Positions 14,836-28,032 of a stretch of 64,000 bases of DNA are shown here, piece after piece. The notes under the pieces are model-generated. The model was not told the DNA's origin, did not search any database, and was given only the letters and a program-made list of their open reading frames with translations. Positions within the stretch are counted from its first letter, which is position 1. Every line of letters begins with the position of its first letter. Source of the DNA: Chiridota heheva (lineage: Eukaryota > Echinodermata > Holothuroidea > Apodida > Chiridotidae); contig JAIGNY010001673.1 of the NCBI GenBank assembly GCA_020152595.1, positions 532,001 through 596,000 of the forward strand, read 5' to 3'. A program made the position numbers and the translations under genes.

Positions 14836-16585
14836 GGCAGCTTTTCTTCTCTAGAATTTTTGTTTCTTTTCTTTTTTAAGAGTGTGGAAAGGGACTAGTT
14901 TCTTAGCTATTTTCAAGTGAACTTCTGAATCCTAATGTATTAATTGCTTCCCTTTGAGGTGTTATTTTCCTTAAACAAATTTGCATAGTTTTCCAACCAT
15001 GCATAATGATAAGACATATCGTGCATTCATCAGCAGGCCACTGAATTACACTTGCGGGCACAATTGCAGAATACGCCACAACTGGTACTAGAAGCACCTT
15101 GAGCATGCTACGAGGTCATGCTGACTGTACACAGTACTCATTCTATGAGGTCGTATAAGCCCCTCTCACTACGGAGCTCGGAGCTCCCTAAAAATAAAAA
15201 AAAAAACCCTCTCACTACAGTGCTTGAAGCGTGTAGCAATCTAAAAACACTTGTTGTTTTTTGAAAGGCAAATGGGTCCCCTCTCATTAAGGAGATCGGA
15301 GCTCGTAGTAACCTAAAAATACAAAACCAAAACAAATTTGTTTTAACTTGAGACTCGAAAGGGGTTATTTCAGTTCTAGTCTGACCCCCCTGACAACATT
15401 TTCCAAGGGATAAGATTTTGCTTTAGGCTTACACTTTTTTCGAGGGGTAAGATTTTTTGCTTGATACCTATGGACGAATACGATTTTTACTTCAAAGCTA
15501 TGGACTACATTGCCGAGGGGTGTCAAAATGGGCAATGTATTTCATGGGGAGGTGGGGAGGGGGTATCAAATTAAAGTTGGAATGACCCAAGGCATAAGTT
15601 AGAACAAGGATTTGTCGGACATCAGAGCCCGATGATTGGGAGAGAGACTAGAGATCATTTGATGATCACAAAGAGGTATTTCTGACATGGCCTTTAAAAA
15701 AAAATATTAAGATGTAAAGAGGGGGAAGAAAAAGTAGGTTTTAGGAGGGGTGGAGGTGGGAAAGTCTTAACCTTTGATTTTGGGGTATATAAAATGAACC
15801 AAATTAAGAACTTCTTATTATCATGTGAAAGGCTAACTAAGCTGAGGGATAAGAAGGAAATAGAAATATATACTTAATAAAAGAAATAACTAGGAATATC
15901 ACTTCAGTATTTCTTAAAGCAGTCTCTATCACAACACACTCACACAGGACATAAGTCAAGGGAATTTTGAATTGACACAGGTCTAAATCTTGATACTCGT
16001 GTCCTTGAAGATTTACTCAAGTATTCTGAAATAATCAGGATTAATTTGACCAATCATATCAAAGGTTTCCAGTCACAAGTACCAAAATTAATTTTGAATA
16101 TTCTTGAGGCTCAAGAAAAGTATGCCCTCTTATCGGCTGCCAGCTCCATTACTACTCTAAAACAAATTTCTGGGTTAATTGACACGAATTGGTATTTAAT
16201 CGACCAATAATTGACAGTTTTTTCCTAACCAGTTATTTTGCTAAAAGCAAATAAAAGTGAAATAAAATAAACATGCATATTTGCCTCAAATCATTTCTGA
16301 AGAGACCACATAGAAAAGTTTCTCTGTAAAATCTATTTTATCAAAAGTATTTAAGGGTCAACAAAGAAATGACAATTATTTAAGAAAAGGGTTGACTTAT
16401 TTATAATCAATATAACCAATTCAGACGGTAGTACTTTTGCTGAATTTGCTGACCAATTAATCTTGTACAGTATGCCCGAGGGGAAACCTAGAAGGCCTTT
16501 CTTTGGCAGAAAAAAAATACATGAGATATGTAGAAGGAACTATAACAGAAGGCAAGTTAAATATCATTAATGCTCACCCTTCTCA
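14836..16585. other. Non-coding with local duplications
   Basis: At about 15150-15310 the phrase CCCCTCTCACTACGGAGCTC and variants recurs three times. At 15400-15540 a block containing GAGGGGTAAGATTTT is partly duplicated. No gene is recognised. Confidence 0.4.
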
Positions 16586-16589
16586 TCTA

Positions 16590-17252
16590 AATCAGTTATT
16601 CATACTTCAGAAAAAGGCTGTTCGTATTATCACCCAATCAAGTTTTGGAGCACATACTTTTTACCAGATTATGTTTTCTTAATATTTTTGATATTCACAG
16701 ACACCAATGCGCTGTATTCATTTCAAAATTTGTGAATCAACAATTACCAGATATTTTCAAGGATTACTTTTCTTTTACTCATAATATACATTCCCACAAC
16801 ACCAGGTTCTCCCATCATTTATTTTCTCTTCCCATAAATTCTGACCTTTTCAAACGCTCCATTGTATCTCATGGTATGAAGTTCTGGAATCAAATATGCG
16901 ATTCTATAAAAACATAAAAACTGTAAAATTATTTTCTGATAAGTTAAAAAAGACACTTATATCTAAATATGACTAACTCTAGTTTACCTTCATGTATTTT
17001 ATCTCCACTTAGTTTATGATTATATTTGACCTCTTATCTATTTTTATCCAATCACTTAATTAATTTCCCTAGGCTTTGTTATGTTATCGGGTTGGGAGGG
17101 AGGGGGGATTTAAGTTACGGTGGGCTTCTTGTAAAAGCTCCGGCTTCTAAGCCCTTCCACTATTTTCTCATAAATTGTTATGTGTTTTCATTATAAATAT
17201 TGTAATATATGCATGAAAATTGAAAATAAATAAATCAAATCAAATCAAATTA
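16590..17252 (+). pseudogene. LINE 3' fragment: RT C-terminus plus 3' UTR and tail
   Basis: A segment near 16600-16640 translates to a LQKKAVRIIT-like motif. After a frame break the 16645-16917 frame continues with the HNTRFSH and KFWNQI signatures that close RT proteins of CR1/L2/Jockey-type LINEs. A ~330-bp 3' UTR follows and ends in short tandem repeats (AATAAATAAATCAAATCAAA), the usual 3' terminus of such retroposons. It is 5' truncated and frameshifted. Confidence 0.82.
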
Positions 17253-17509
17253 TTGGTACCTTAATTGACATGCCAATATAATGTGCCCCGACATTGCTAT
17301 TTGCAGCGCCCTCAATAAATATTTCTGAAATAATATATTTGTCTGCTTAAATCGTTCCTGAAATAAACTCTGTATGTACAGTGTATGTATATTTGTACAC
17401 TTTATGTATGGAGTGTGAGGGCAGTGATGTGTACATTTTCGGTGGCCTTGAAATGTTCGATTTTCTAACATGTGGAAAAACTGAACATCGCTGATTAAGG
17501 GCGTGAATC

Positions 17510-18000
17510 TTTCATGATATATAATAATTATATGATATTGATTGATGAATTATTATATGATAATGATCAATAAATTATATGATTAACGATCATTACATTT
17601 TTATATGGTCATGATCAACAAATTAGTGTATGGTATTGATCACTAAAATATTATGATAATGATCACTAAATTTATGATAATGATCGCTAAATTATATGAT
17701 AACGATCATTGAATTATTATATAGTAATGATCAACAAATTAGTGTATGGTAATGATCGCTAAATTATTATATGATAATGATTGATAAATTATATGATAAC
17801 GATCATTAAATTATTATATAGTAATGATCAAGAAATTAGTGTATAGTAATGATAGATAAATCATTATATGATAATGATTGATAAATTATTATATGATAAC
17901 AATTGATCAATTTTTATATGGTAATGATCAATAAATGATTGTGTAATAATGATCTAAAAAGTATTGCATGATAATGATCTAAAAAATATTGTATGATAAT
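17510..18000. repeat. AT-rich degenerate tandem array, ~26-30-bp unit
   Basis: The phrase TAATGATCAATAAATTATTA-type with variants (GATCATTAAAT, GATCGCTAAAT) repeats about 17 times. It contains frequent TGATCA palindromes. Confidence 0.85.
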
Positions 18001-18228
18001 GCCAGAAATCTTTGACATATTTATGAGATAACCTTCTCGTACTTGAGAAGATATCGATTATGGAGACTGAATAAATGCTGTTTAGGAATGCTTTTGAGAG
18101 TGGAATGATGTCTTTATTAATAGATGTAACATGAATGAGTGTGATGCACCCTATCATGACTCATTGCAATAGGTCACCATACCAACTCCCCACTAGTTGG
18201 AGCCCCAATTGCTGCAGTGCTTCAACTA

Positions 18229-18512
18229 TCTGGGACGGGGGGGGATTGATTATTTGCATACTAAAATAAGCAAAAACCTGGTGAAATGTTTGTTTAAATG
18301 AATAACTAAATCTTACTTGGCCAAACAGTCTTGACTTCAAAAAACATTGAGCTGTATCTAGGACGGGGAGGGGGGGGGGGGGGAGGGGGAAGAGGGGGGA
18401 ATTGATTATTTGCATACTAAAATAAGCAAAAAAACTGGTAAAATGTTTGTTTATATGAATAACTAAATCTTACTTGGCCAAACAATCTTGACTTCAAAAA
18501 AAGTTGGGCTGA
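18229..18512 (+). repeat. Two-copy ~140-bp tandem duplication with G-run
   Basis: The block GATTGATTATTTGCATACTA through CTTGACTTCAAAAAA occurs twice, each copy preceded by a poly-G run (about 14 G in the second, near 18370). The octamer-like ATTTGCAT lies in both copies. Confidence 0.8.
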
Positions 18513-18611
18513 TGTAAGTCAATTTGAGATCATGGTGTTAAAAAGATGCCATGGTATCATGTGGTGTGTCTTGTTTTTTTCTAGATATAAATTAATACAT
18601 GTCTTAATATT

Positions 18612-19150
18612 ATTAGTGTCCTTTATTTAAATGATTTTGTCCATTATTTAAATGATTTTGTCCATTATTTAAATGATTTGGTCCATTATTTAAATGATTT
18701 GGTCCATTATTAAAATGATTTGGTCCATTATTTAAATGATTTGGTCCATTATTTAAATGATTTGGTCCATTAAATGATTTGGTCCATTATTTAAATGATT
18801 TGGTCCATTATTTAAATGATTTGGTCCATTAAATGATTTTGTCTATTATTTAAATGATTTAGTCCATTATTTTATTTTTAAATGATTTTGTCTATTATTT
18901 TGATTTAGTCCATTATTTAAATGATTTGGTCCATTATTTAAATGATTTGGTCCATTAAATGATTTGGTCCATTATTTAAATGATTTATTCCATTATTTAA
19001 ATGATTTGGTCCATTATTTAAAATTTGATTTTGTCCATTATTTAAATGACTTTTTTCCATTATTTAAATGATTTGGTCCATTATTTAAATGATTTTGTCT
19101 ATTATTATTAAAATGATTTGGTCCATTATTTAAATGACGTCCATTATTTA
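18612..19150. repeat. 21-bp tandem array (TTTAAATGATTTGGTCCATTA)
   Basis: About 25 units, some shortened by loss of the TTATTT stretch. The array is flanked by single-copy AT-rich sequence. No coding role is seen. Confidence 0.95.
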
Positions 19151-21917
19151 TCCGAAATAGAACAGAAATTTAATAGACACATATTTATTTCATAACATAA
19201 AATATCCCTTCATTAAAATTGCCAGGTGAAACAAATTACCCATTTCACAAGGGTTACATTCTGTCACACTGGTATTCCACATTATGTTGATTATCCACAT
19301 TCGCCATCATTTTTGTGGGTCACAATTATACTCACAATTATATGCAGGTTTTTTTCCATTTATCTCCGTCAGATGCAACTTACAAAAGTAAAATGTTTAA
19401 CCCTTTATTTTGTGGAATTGTTATCAGCTAATGGGCTGTTTTTAAATTTACACAAAGAATAGGCAGGTGGGCAGAGAAACAGTGTAACTATAGGGATGTT
19501 TGATTACAAGATTTTGTTAAAAAGTTTACGACATTTTAATAGATAATACATACCCATGCAATTCAATGTTGAAATAAAAAGATATTTGCTTTGTTATTTA
19601 TCCAAGGACAAATTTTAAAAATGTTTGATAATGTAGTTACATGTCATAACAAACAGGCAGGTGGAACATGTGTTTTGTTGGTGAAAATGTAATAAGAAAC
19701 TATTGTTAATTTAAACAAAGTTAGTGCCAAATAAAATAAAAAAATTGCACATCCCTTACTTGTGATCTCATAACAAAGATCAGTGCATTAACTTGTTAAA
19801 GCATAAATTATTTGATCTCGGCATTTATTGTTAACCTTATTTTACGCAGAGGAAACCTACGTGGGGGATTTTTTGAAAAAAGACTGACAACTTACGTAAA
19901 TTATTTTCCTGTAAGTTTTAGAACTTGCTCGAGTTTGAAAGAGAAAATTGGCAGGTGGACGAAAAGACATTTCGTTGGAGAAATTTTAATAAGAAATGAT
20001 GTTTGAACAGGACTTTGTCATATTAAAACAACTTTATACATCCTAATAAATGAATCATAAACTTACCAAAGAAAGATTCACAAATGGACCTGTCAAATCA
20101 TGAAATATGATATAATCTTGGCAGTAAGTAATTCTGTTGTCATTCATCCTTTGTATGGTTAGGAAGACTTTGTGAAGGATTACTCGATAAATATTGACAT
20201 AGACGGTCCCGAGATGGGCTTTCGGTTCCTCACCAGATGACTTTGAACCTCAAGCTTGCTGGAGTAAACAGAAGATGCGCAAGCCCTTTGTTTGTTCCAT
20301 GGTGAATGCAGGACAAAGTCTTTTCTCTTTTAGAGGAAAATGTGTAAAACAAAGACTCCTAGTGAGGTCTTAGGACACGGCTTATTTTCTTGTTTATAGG
20401 GTAATATCAATTTCTTATATTTAAAAAATTGTTTTTTTTTATGATATAATTTGATTTTTTCTTAAGAATGTCACATTTGTTTTCCCCATCTTCAACCTAT
20501 TTCAAGGCCACTAGGTCATGAAAACCATTTGTTTTGTTTTATAGTTCAGTATATATTTCATGGAAAGCACAAATATGTTTTGAAAATGTTAATTTATCAT
20601 TAAACTAAAGAAATTCATTAGCTTTGTAAAATATTCAAATTAACAAAAAAAAAAAAAAACATTGTAGATAGCATTTTTAGTAAAAGACTTTACAGTGTAC
20701 TTTCTAGAGTATAATGTCAGAATGTGGTTGATATTTTGCACTCCCAAAAAGCTGGGCAAAATTAATTTTTCTTTGATTTTGGAAGAATGTCCTTAATAAA
20801 ATAAGCAAATTGACAAACAAGATGGGAAGCATTGAAATACACATGTTAAATAAAAGACTGGGGTATATTGCAGTGATACCAATGAGAATGATTCTGGACT
20901 TTTACAAAGTTAACAAATAATTCAACCTTTGTCTACAATATTATGATGAAGCATTTAATTCTCAAAACACATTTGCGCTTTTCAATGCAAGATTTACTGA
21001 ACGTCGAAACAAACGGAACACATTCATCACATTCAGGAAGTTAAGAAAAATTTACCAACCGTTGATTGATTGTATGCTTCTATTCAAAAAAAATGATTGG
21101 GAAATCTTTCTTGCATTTGTTGTTAAACCATTTTATTCTCAGAACACATTGAATGCTTTTCAGTGGAAGATGTACTGAATTATGAAATGAAATAAATGGT
21201 TTGCATGACCTAGCTAATTACTGCAAGTTCAAATTTGTAATACTGATAGACCACATTAAAGGTATATGGACAGCTCTAACATGTTCTCCATTTATATTAG
21301 TTTAAATGCCTAATAACTTGAGTCTTTTCAGATCTCAAAAGAGAAATAAAATGTATTCAACAGTCTTTCAAAAACATCTGTGGTCAATAGTTGCAAGTAA
21401 ACCTTTCAATTTTGTTTCCTTCATTTCAATCTTTGAAAAAATGATGACAAATATATTTTATCTTCATTTATGGAGCCATGCATTCCAAAAACTTGAAATT
21501 GGATGCACTATTCAAATTTAAACATATTTCATACCAATCCTACTGATTTCAAGAGAAGAATGAATTTGTAAAATTGTTTTACTCCGTATATTTTAAAGCC
21601 TTCTAATTTCATAAAGCAAATTACTTTCTGGTGGGGTTTCCATCGGTAGACCTTTAATTACGTCAAGTGACTTTGATCGAGGGCCGTCACCTGACGCATA
21701 GATCATTGATCCACCAATTTCCATAAATATGTTTATCTAACCCTATTCCGTTAAACATACAAAAATAAGAATTGACTGTTTGCAATGGAAAATTAAAATA
21801 GATCAGTCTATTAAAAGGTGTTAAGGTGCACTTTCGAGGGGACAAGACCACTTTTCTGTTATTGATGTGTCAAAATGTTCATACTTTGTTGAGCGCAAAT
21901 TATGTTTTCTAGTTTTT
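19151..21917. other. Non-coding, nothing recognised
   Basis: No exon, RNA gene or full element is supported. A weak ~50-bp direct repeat (ATTCTCARAACACATT ... TACTGAA) occurs near 20955 and 21135. A possible TTAA-flanked segment (about 21258-21655) has only weak end similarity. Confidence 0.35.
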
Positions 21918-22203
21918 TTAAAGGCACAGGGTGGTAAGCAAATTACTTCAAGTCATGGGTATATAGCTATGAAAAGTTGATGATTTGTTTTTTACATTAA
22001 TTTTTCAACTTGGTTCTGAATATGCATAAGTTTATGTAAATTAGTGTTGTATTGTGGAAATTAAAGGCACAGGGTGGTAAGCAAATTACTTAAAGTCATG
22101 GGTATAGCTATGAAAAGTTGATGATTTGTTTTTTACATACATTTTTCAACTTGGTTCTGAATATGCATAAGTTTATGTAAATTAGTGTTGTATTGTGGAA
22201 ATT
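21918..22203 (+). repeat. Two-copy 143-bp tandem duplication beginning TTAAAGGCACAGGG
   Basis: Units start at 21918 and 22061, and both open with TTAAAGGCACAGGGTGGTAA. They run through GCATAAGTTTATGTAAATTA to TTGTGGAAATT. Apart from a few changes they are near identical, implying a recent duplication. Confidence 0.92.
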
Positions 22204-22415
22204 ATTATTACTCTTACATTTTGGAATTGTGTATGGTAACAGATATTCACACACTATTTCGGTGCCACTCTTATTACCTTTTCTGTAGTTTTTAAACAAA
22301 CAAGATTAAAAACTACAAAAATAAATCTACTGAAAAAGTCAACTGTACTCAAAATTCTTATTCCAAAGTTTTCAGTACTAAATCAAAAGTCAGTTACTTT
22401 CATACACATGTTTAA

Positions 22416-23007
22416 AGGAGACAAAATCTGATACAATCATTATTTCATATGATAGAGGATAAAATTCTTAAACAACTGCCACACACAGCAAGTCAAAATC
22501 TGATTCCTATCTCAAGTTATTCATGTTTTAAATCAACATACCGGGGCTGCCATTTTGTTCAATTCTGTTTGGAAATATTGTGCATGGTGACATAGTTTCC
22601 CCTACACATAAGGATTATAATGTACTTCTTTATAAATGTGATTAAAGTTTTTATTCCAAAATAATGTGACACAAAAGTTTTAACAGCATGTTTTGATAAT
22701 TTCATGTGTACACAAAAATTTCTTCGACCCTTACAAAAGAAAAACAATTTTTCATACCCTAGAAAACTTGAGGTAGATTATAAAGAAATACAAAGCATTC
22801 CAAATCCTGCTGAGTTAATGACATCATAATCTGCATATTTTAAAATCAAAATGGCGGCTCCCATGGTACTATTAAGTAGTAGCATTAAAGTTTTTAAAAA
22901 TGACAAAAAAATGTGTTAGATTGCTTCGGGAGCTATAAAACTTGGTCAGAAAATTTTTAATTTTTAATTCTAATATATGAAATTAGGATTGTGTCAGACT
23001 GTCTTTT
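22416..23007. mobile_element. Foldback element family B, copy 1 (592 bp, TTAA-flanked)
   Basis: Flanked by TTAA at 22412-22415 and 23008-23011. The left end AGGAGACAAAATCTGATACA and the complement of the right end pair imperfectly over about 45 bp (TATTTCATATGATAGA against TCTAATATATGAAATTA). Each half carries a NAAATGGCNGC motif in opposite orientation (near 22550 and 22848). Homologous to 31338-31912 (inverted), 48995-50298 and half of 27340-27560. It has no coding frame. Confidence 0.8.
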
Positions 23008-23011
23008 TTAA

Positions 23012-24764
23012 ATCATGTTCAGTGATATTAATTTTCATTTCAAATAGTGCAGGATTTTTCCTCTCAGTGCTGAAAATGTCTTCTAATTCGGGCAAAATCA
23101 ATGAATTCATTTAAACAATTATGGCAGTTTGCAAACTAAAAAGTACTCAAAGATTGTCAGTGGGCATGGATAGGTTTTCCTACCAGGAGGGGGAGTCACA
23201 AAATGAAATTTTTCTGTCAAAAGTGGGGAGAAAAGTCACAAAATCATACCAAAATACAAAACAAGAAAATATAAAATACAAAATATTTTGCATACAAAAT
23301 ATATAAATATGAAAGGAAAAAAATGAGGCTAATGCCTCCCAAGTTTGTCCCGCCTATGTAATTTAGGTTGTTAATTTTCTCTCCAAAAATTGATTTAAAA
23401 AAAAAAAACATACTATATATTCAGTAAATGTTTGCTTTGCTTGGTAACTTATTTCATAATTAGATTTTAAAAATGATAACAGATTTGAATAATTATTCAA
23501 AACAGCCGAACATCTTTTTTTTTGCATAGTTATTTGCACTAGTTGCGGATTGAGCGAAGGTATTAGTATGCTGAATACATTTAGTGGTTGCATCTGTCCC
23601 CATTTTCTTATCTCTTATTACGTGTTTTTTTTTTTCTCCCATTAAAACGTAGTCTCTATGTTTGCAATATATTCTTCATCATTTTTTCCCCATAAGAACT
23701 TTCATATTCCCAACAAAAGTCTGCTTGAACAAAAAACAATAAATCATACATTTTCCAATTGAGAAATATTAATTTACAAAGTTTACAATGCAAAGAGCGA
23801 TGATTTTTCAAAATTATCTCTCCCAAGTGCTGGGGATTCTTATCACTTTAATCAAATTTGCTTCAAAATTGATGAAAACTCACACAAGTTTTTATTTATT
23901 TTTTAACTTTCACTTTTCTAAGACATATGTTTTATGTGTGGGGACAATACTCATCAGAAACATCTGCCGTTTTAGAGCAAAACCCAAGTCAAAATTGCAT
24001 TTATAAATTCTTGCTAAATTTTGCTACTTGAGGCAAATTGATATTTGTTCTTCCCTGCTCAAGACTACCAGTTAATAGCCTCGTAAGTACTCCAATTTAC
24101 AACAAGCACATGCCTGTGGAAGGAGAGGCTTGGAGTTTGTGAACTTGAAGGGTTTGTGTCAATATTTTAGACATGGAATGCCATTAAACTTAGCAAATAA
24201 GATACCAGGATCAGGCATCGTGTTGGAGATAGTCAGTAAAAGCAGCTGTATGAGTTGAACGAAGAGTCTTTATCCCGTCTCTGGACAAGATTTTCGATTG
24301 AGATGGATCATATTTTTAATTGAAAGGGAGTCGGATGAGCAGGTATATTAGTTTGGAAGTGATAATCTGAAAAAGAAAATAAAGGAGGATGGGGAAAATG
24401 GACTGAGCCGCATAAATAAATTTTATTCATGGGTATCAAGTTTTAGGAGCATGTTCGGAAAGTTTGTTTAAAGAACAAAGAAGTGTAGATGAAGACGTGC
24501 GTCTGTATATTAGGAAATGGTTTGATTTACGATTAGTAAATGAGACATTATATTGGGTGTAGTTTACCTTTGAAAGCTGTTAAATAATCTGTTAAATAAG
24601 TTTCAAAAAAAAAAATGTTTATTTTTATTAAATAATTGTGTTGAAATTAATTCTACAAATGAATCCTTGATGAAAATTTAAAGAATAAAATTCTCTTTTC
24701 AGGTACGTATTGTTATTCTTAAAATTGGAGTCTTAAGAGAAATGATTTAAACCATTAGCTTTAT
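23012..24764. other. Non-coding, nothing recognised
   Basis: AT-rich sequence. About 23155-23345 resembles the G/A-rich flank at 35580-35760 (a GGCATGGATAGG / GCCCATGCATAGG start and closing AATGCC block) and may be a diverged dispersed repeat. Confidence 0.35.
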
Positions 24765-24765
24765 T

Positions 24766-24766
24766 T

Positions 24767-24801
<35 letters not shown>

Positions 24802-24833
24802 ATTCATATAATATATATAATATATATATATAA

Positions 24834-24883
<50 letters not shown>

Positions 24884-24978
24884 TATATAAATATATTATA
24901 AATATATATGATAAATATATATATATATTTATATATATATATATATATTTGTACATATTTATATATATATATATATCA
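24766..24978. repeat. (TA)n microsatellite with AAATA interruptions
   Basis: About 210 bp of TA dinucleotide interspersed with TAAATA. The minus-strand Ile-Tyr frame is an artefact. Confidence 0.97.
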
Positions 24979-25467
24979 TTTTTAACAAAGATAAGAATAG
25001 CAATGTGTTTGTGTATAGAAGACAAACCCCACATTAATGTGATAATTAAATTCTCAATAAATATTAAGTGTTTAAAATCACTTTATTTTTAAATTATGTG
25101 AAAATAAAATAATCGTAATTTTGTTATTTTTTATTTAAAAAAATGGATGAAATTAATAAAAGATCGATATTCAGTGTGATGAAAGATGTGTAAATACTGT
25201 ATGAATATCTAAATGAAGTAGTAATAATGAATTGATGCAACACAAAACAAACAGCTTCAAAAATGTATTGAACTTTTTGAATTATTTTTTCCTCTTACAT
25301 TCTCCAGGTGGTAAATTATAATTACTCAACAAGATTTTCTTTTACTTCTTTCCTGACATATTCAATGGTTTTTAAGCAACAAAATCGCAGGACGAAATAT
25401 GATAGAATACATCAAGACTTTGCGTTTTTTTTTTGTTTTCAATCGTTGCTGGACAAATGTTACAAAG

Positions 25468-25578
25468 CTTTAAACTTAAATATCTCCTAAGCAGAATAAG
25501 ATTTTCTAATGCTTTCTTCACCATTGAAGTCCTCTTGCATATAAGATGGATGTATTGACCACTAAACTAATCCTTAAA
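25468..25578. mobile_element. Solo end of foldback family A
   Basis: It matches the right inverted repeat of family A from AATATCTCCTAAGCAGAATA to the terminal ACTAAACTAATCC, followed by TTAA. No left partner is seen nearby, so this is a remnant. Confidence 0.7.
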
Positions 25579-26080
25579 GAAACTAAAGCCAGCAAACATT
25601 GAAGATATTCATGCATCAAGTTAGAATTTTCACGAAAAAATGTTCAAGACTTCTGAGTTTTACTCTACAAATAAAGGAGATAAAAGGGTGGGAGGAGTTT
25701 GTGGTCTTGATTGATGGTAAACATGCCTTTGTGTTTGTTGTACTTAGTGAGCAATTATCTCTCATCCTCTTTAAAAGGCTGTATTTTGTAGTCGGTGGCT
25801 AATAGCCAATCAATTATCACTATGTAGCCAAGCTTTTACTCTTTGCATTATTGCATAGAGGAATGTTTCTTATGACCCACCTGTCAGGACCTACAGGTGT
25901 TTAAATAAAACGTCAGACACTTATTGAGATGGGGGTATATTTGATATGTTACTATTTTGGGATAAAATGATCAAGATGACCTGAGGAATAGATGGTTTGG
26001 TCTGTTGATGTTTAACGGCACCGCGACAGTCGGAGTCAAATGTGCCAAGAGGATGTTAAAAACTAAGGTGCTTGGGTTAG
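25579..26080. other. Non-coding with short LINE-R remnant
   Basis: A diverged minus-strand scrap of the LINE family R 3' end (TTAACGGCACCGCGACAG, then GTCAAATGTGCC) lies at about 26009-26060. Nothing else is recognised. Confidence 0.4.
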
Positions 26081-26084
26081 GACA

Positions 26085-26592
26085 GAGAGGTGGGATAGAG
26101 GGAAGGAGGGAGAGAAGGTGGATAAGGGAAAGATGTTAGGGGAGAGGTGGGATAAAGGGAAGGAGGGAGAGAAGGTGGATAAGGGAAAGAAGTTATCGGA
26201 GAGGTGGGATAGAGGGAAGGAGGGAGAGAAGGTGGATAAGGGAAAGAAGCAAAGGAGAGGTGGGATAAAGGGAAGGAGGGAGAGAAGGTGGATAAGGGAA
26301 AGAAGTTAAGGGAGAGGTGGGATAGAGGGAAGGAGGGAGAAAAGGTGGATAAGGGAAAGAAGTTAAGGGAGAGGTGGGATAAAGGGAAGGAGGGAGAGAA
26401 GGTGGTAAGGGCAGAAGTTAAGGGAAGGTGGAAAAGGGAAGGTTTAGAAAAGGTGGAGGGAAAATTGTTGTTGGGAGAAAGGAGGAGAGAAGGTGCAGGA
26501 AGGATTGTTCTTGAAAGAGGGAAGGAGGGAGAAAAGGTGGAAATGGAGCTTAGGGAGAGGTGGGATAGAGGGAAGGAGGGAGATAAGGTGGA
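26085..26592. repeat. Purine-only tandem array, 57-bp unit
   Basis: The phrase GAGGTGGGATAGAGGGAAGG recurs with a 57-bp period (about 26087, 26144, 26201, 26258, 26315, 26372), then degenerates. The + strand is almost pure A/G except for regular T positions. Because 57 is a multiple of three, frames stay open on both strands, but they are low-complexity and not proposed as genes. Confidence 0.95.
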
Positions 26593-26916
26593 TTCAAGAC
26601 AATTCAAATTTATTAGTAGTTGTTTTTTTCTCTCAAGTTTTAGATTATTTTTCTCAATATAAAAGATCGATTGTTGTAGGTTATGACATCTACCTTGTTG
26701 TAGGTTATGATCTAAAACCAGGCCCTGGGTTCAAGTGTCTCGCCAGTGCACCACAACTGGTTATTAAATTGACTTGGTTGTCGATGTTATAAAGTTTGGT
26801 TTGTTTGTTTGTTTGAATTAAGACCCCGTCATTGTAATTGTGTGTTCAACTCTCTCTCTCTTCTAGGTTATGATGTAATGCAGAAGTGACTTGAGTTTAA
26901 ATGAGGCATAAAGTTT

Positions 26917-27190
26917 GGTTTGTTTATTTGTTTGTTTGATGAGGGCTTAACGGCACCATGACAAGGAGGGTCAAATTGTGCCTGAGAGGTCAGATCATTC
27001 TAGAGGTAGGATCATTCTAGAGGTAGGAAGGAAGGAAACAGGGGGAGAATGAGAGAAATTCAAGAACTAAAAGGTCAAAAAGCTGTGATCGAGAGGGGAG
27101 GTGCATGGTTGAACCAAAAACAAAGTAGAGAGGGGGTGGAAGAGGAGAATTAAATATGGTTGTAGAGGGAAGCATGATGAAGGAAGGAGA
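26917..27190 (-). mobile_element. LINE family R 3' end, copy 2
   Basis: On the plus strand it starts TTTGTTTGTTTGATGAGGGC, the complement of the LINE's 3' terminus, and continues through the pyrimidine-rich 3' UTR (purine-rich here) to about 27190. A short internal duplication of GATCATTCTAGAGGTAGG is present. A partial companion scrap lies at 26798-26830. Confidence 0.72.
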
Positions 27191-27339
27191 TAATTTGTGA
27201 TAGAAATAATAAATTAATTTTAAGTCATCTCAAGAAATGTCAGATTGTACAAAACAATTTAGCATATATTTATTATATGTTTAAGTTAATTCTGTCAAAA
27301 ACTTAATTTCAAAGATTTAAAAAAGAAAAGAAATACATT

Positions 27340-27560
27340 ATGTGTGCTAGCACACAGGGCAGCTATGTCATTCTTGGCATGATTTCAACACTAAATTAGA
27401 CAATGGCAGCGCCCATGTTACAACTTCCCAAACTTGGATAATTGGAGAATGGCATAAGATCTATGATGGGTTTTTTGGTAGTTAGTATATTTTCAAATTC
27501 TCTATCATATATATATATCTAGCTAGAATACTTGACTTTATGTCGCCTTAAATGTGAAAT
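27340..27560. mobile_element. Half-copy of foldback family B (diverged)
   Basis: It contains ACAATGGCAGCGCCCATGTT, a TTCCCAAACTTGGATAA stretch and an end-like TCAAATTCTCTATCATAT. The order and spacing match the right half of the family B copies at 31.7 and 50.2 kb. The left half is missing. Confidence 0.55.
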
Positions 27561-28032
27561 TGCCTTCATGTGAGATTGATACATATAATCTGAAATGCTA
27601 CTTCAGTGTTTAACATATAATATTTGAATGCATATTTTGTATGTAGAAATTTTGAAAAATATAGGACAATACAATGAACAAATTTGTGCCCCTAATATTT
27701 ATTGAATGATTTCTTTCAAACACAGAGTTCAGTAGAAAAAGAAAAATTCCACAGATGCTCATCAAGTTGAATAAGAAATGAATACATTTAAACCAGTGGT
27801 GACATATGGGCATAATCCCCCTCATTTTTGCCTTTTAAATTTTTTTGTCCGAAAAATCCATTGATTGTTGGAAAAATCCATTGATTTTGCCAACATTTCC
27901 TTAATTTTTTCAACATTAAGGGGGTATTCAGGGGACAGCCGCCTGCGCCCTGCTCCCCCTGGCGTTTAAGATGGTAGTTGTACTGTATTAGTAAGTAGTA
28001 ATACAATCAGGTTTATATGTTTGTTCTTTCAG

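Noticed and set aside
26077..26662. 176-codon minus and 124-codon plus frames
   Set aside because: Low-complexity translation of the 57-bp purine array, open on both strands because 57 is a multiple of three.
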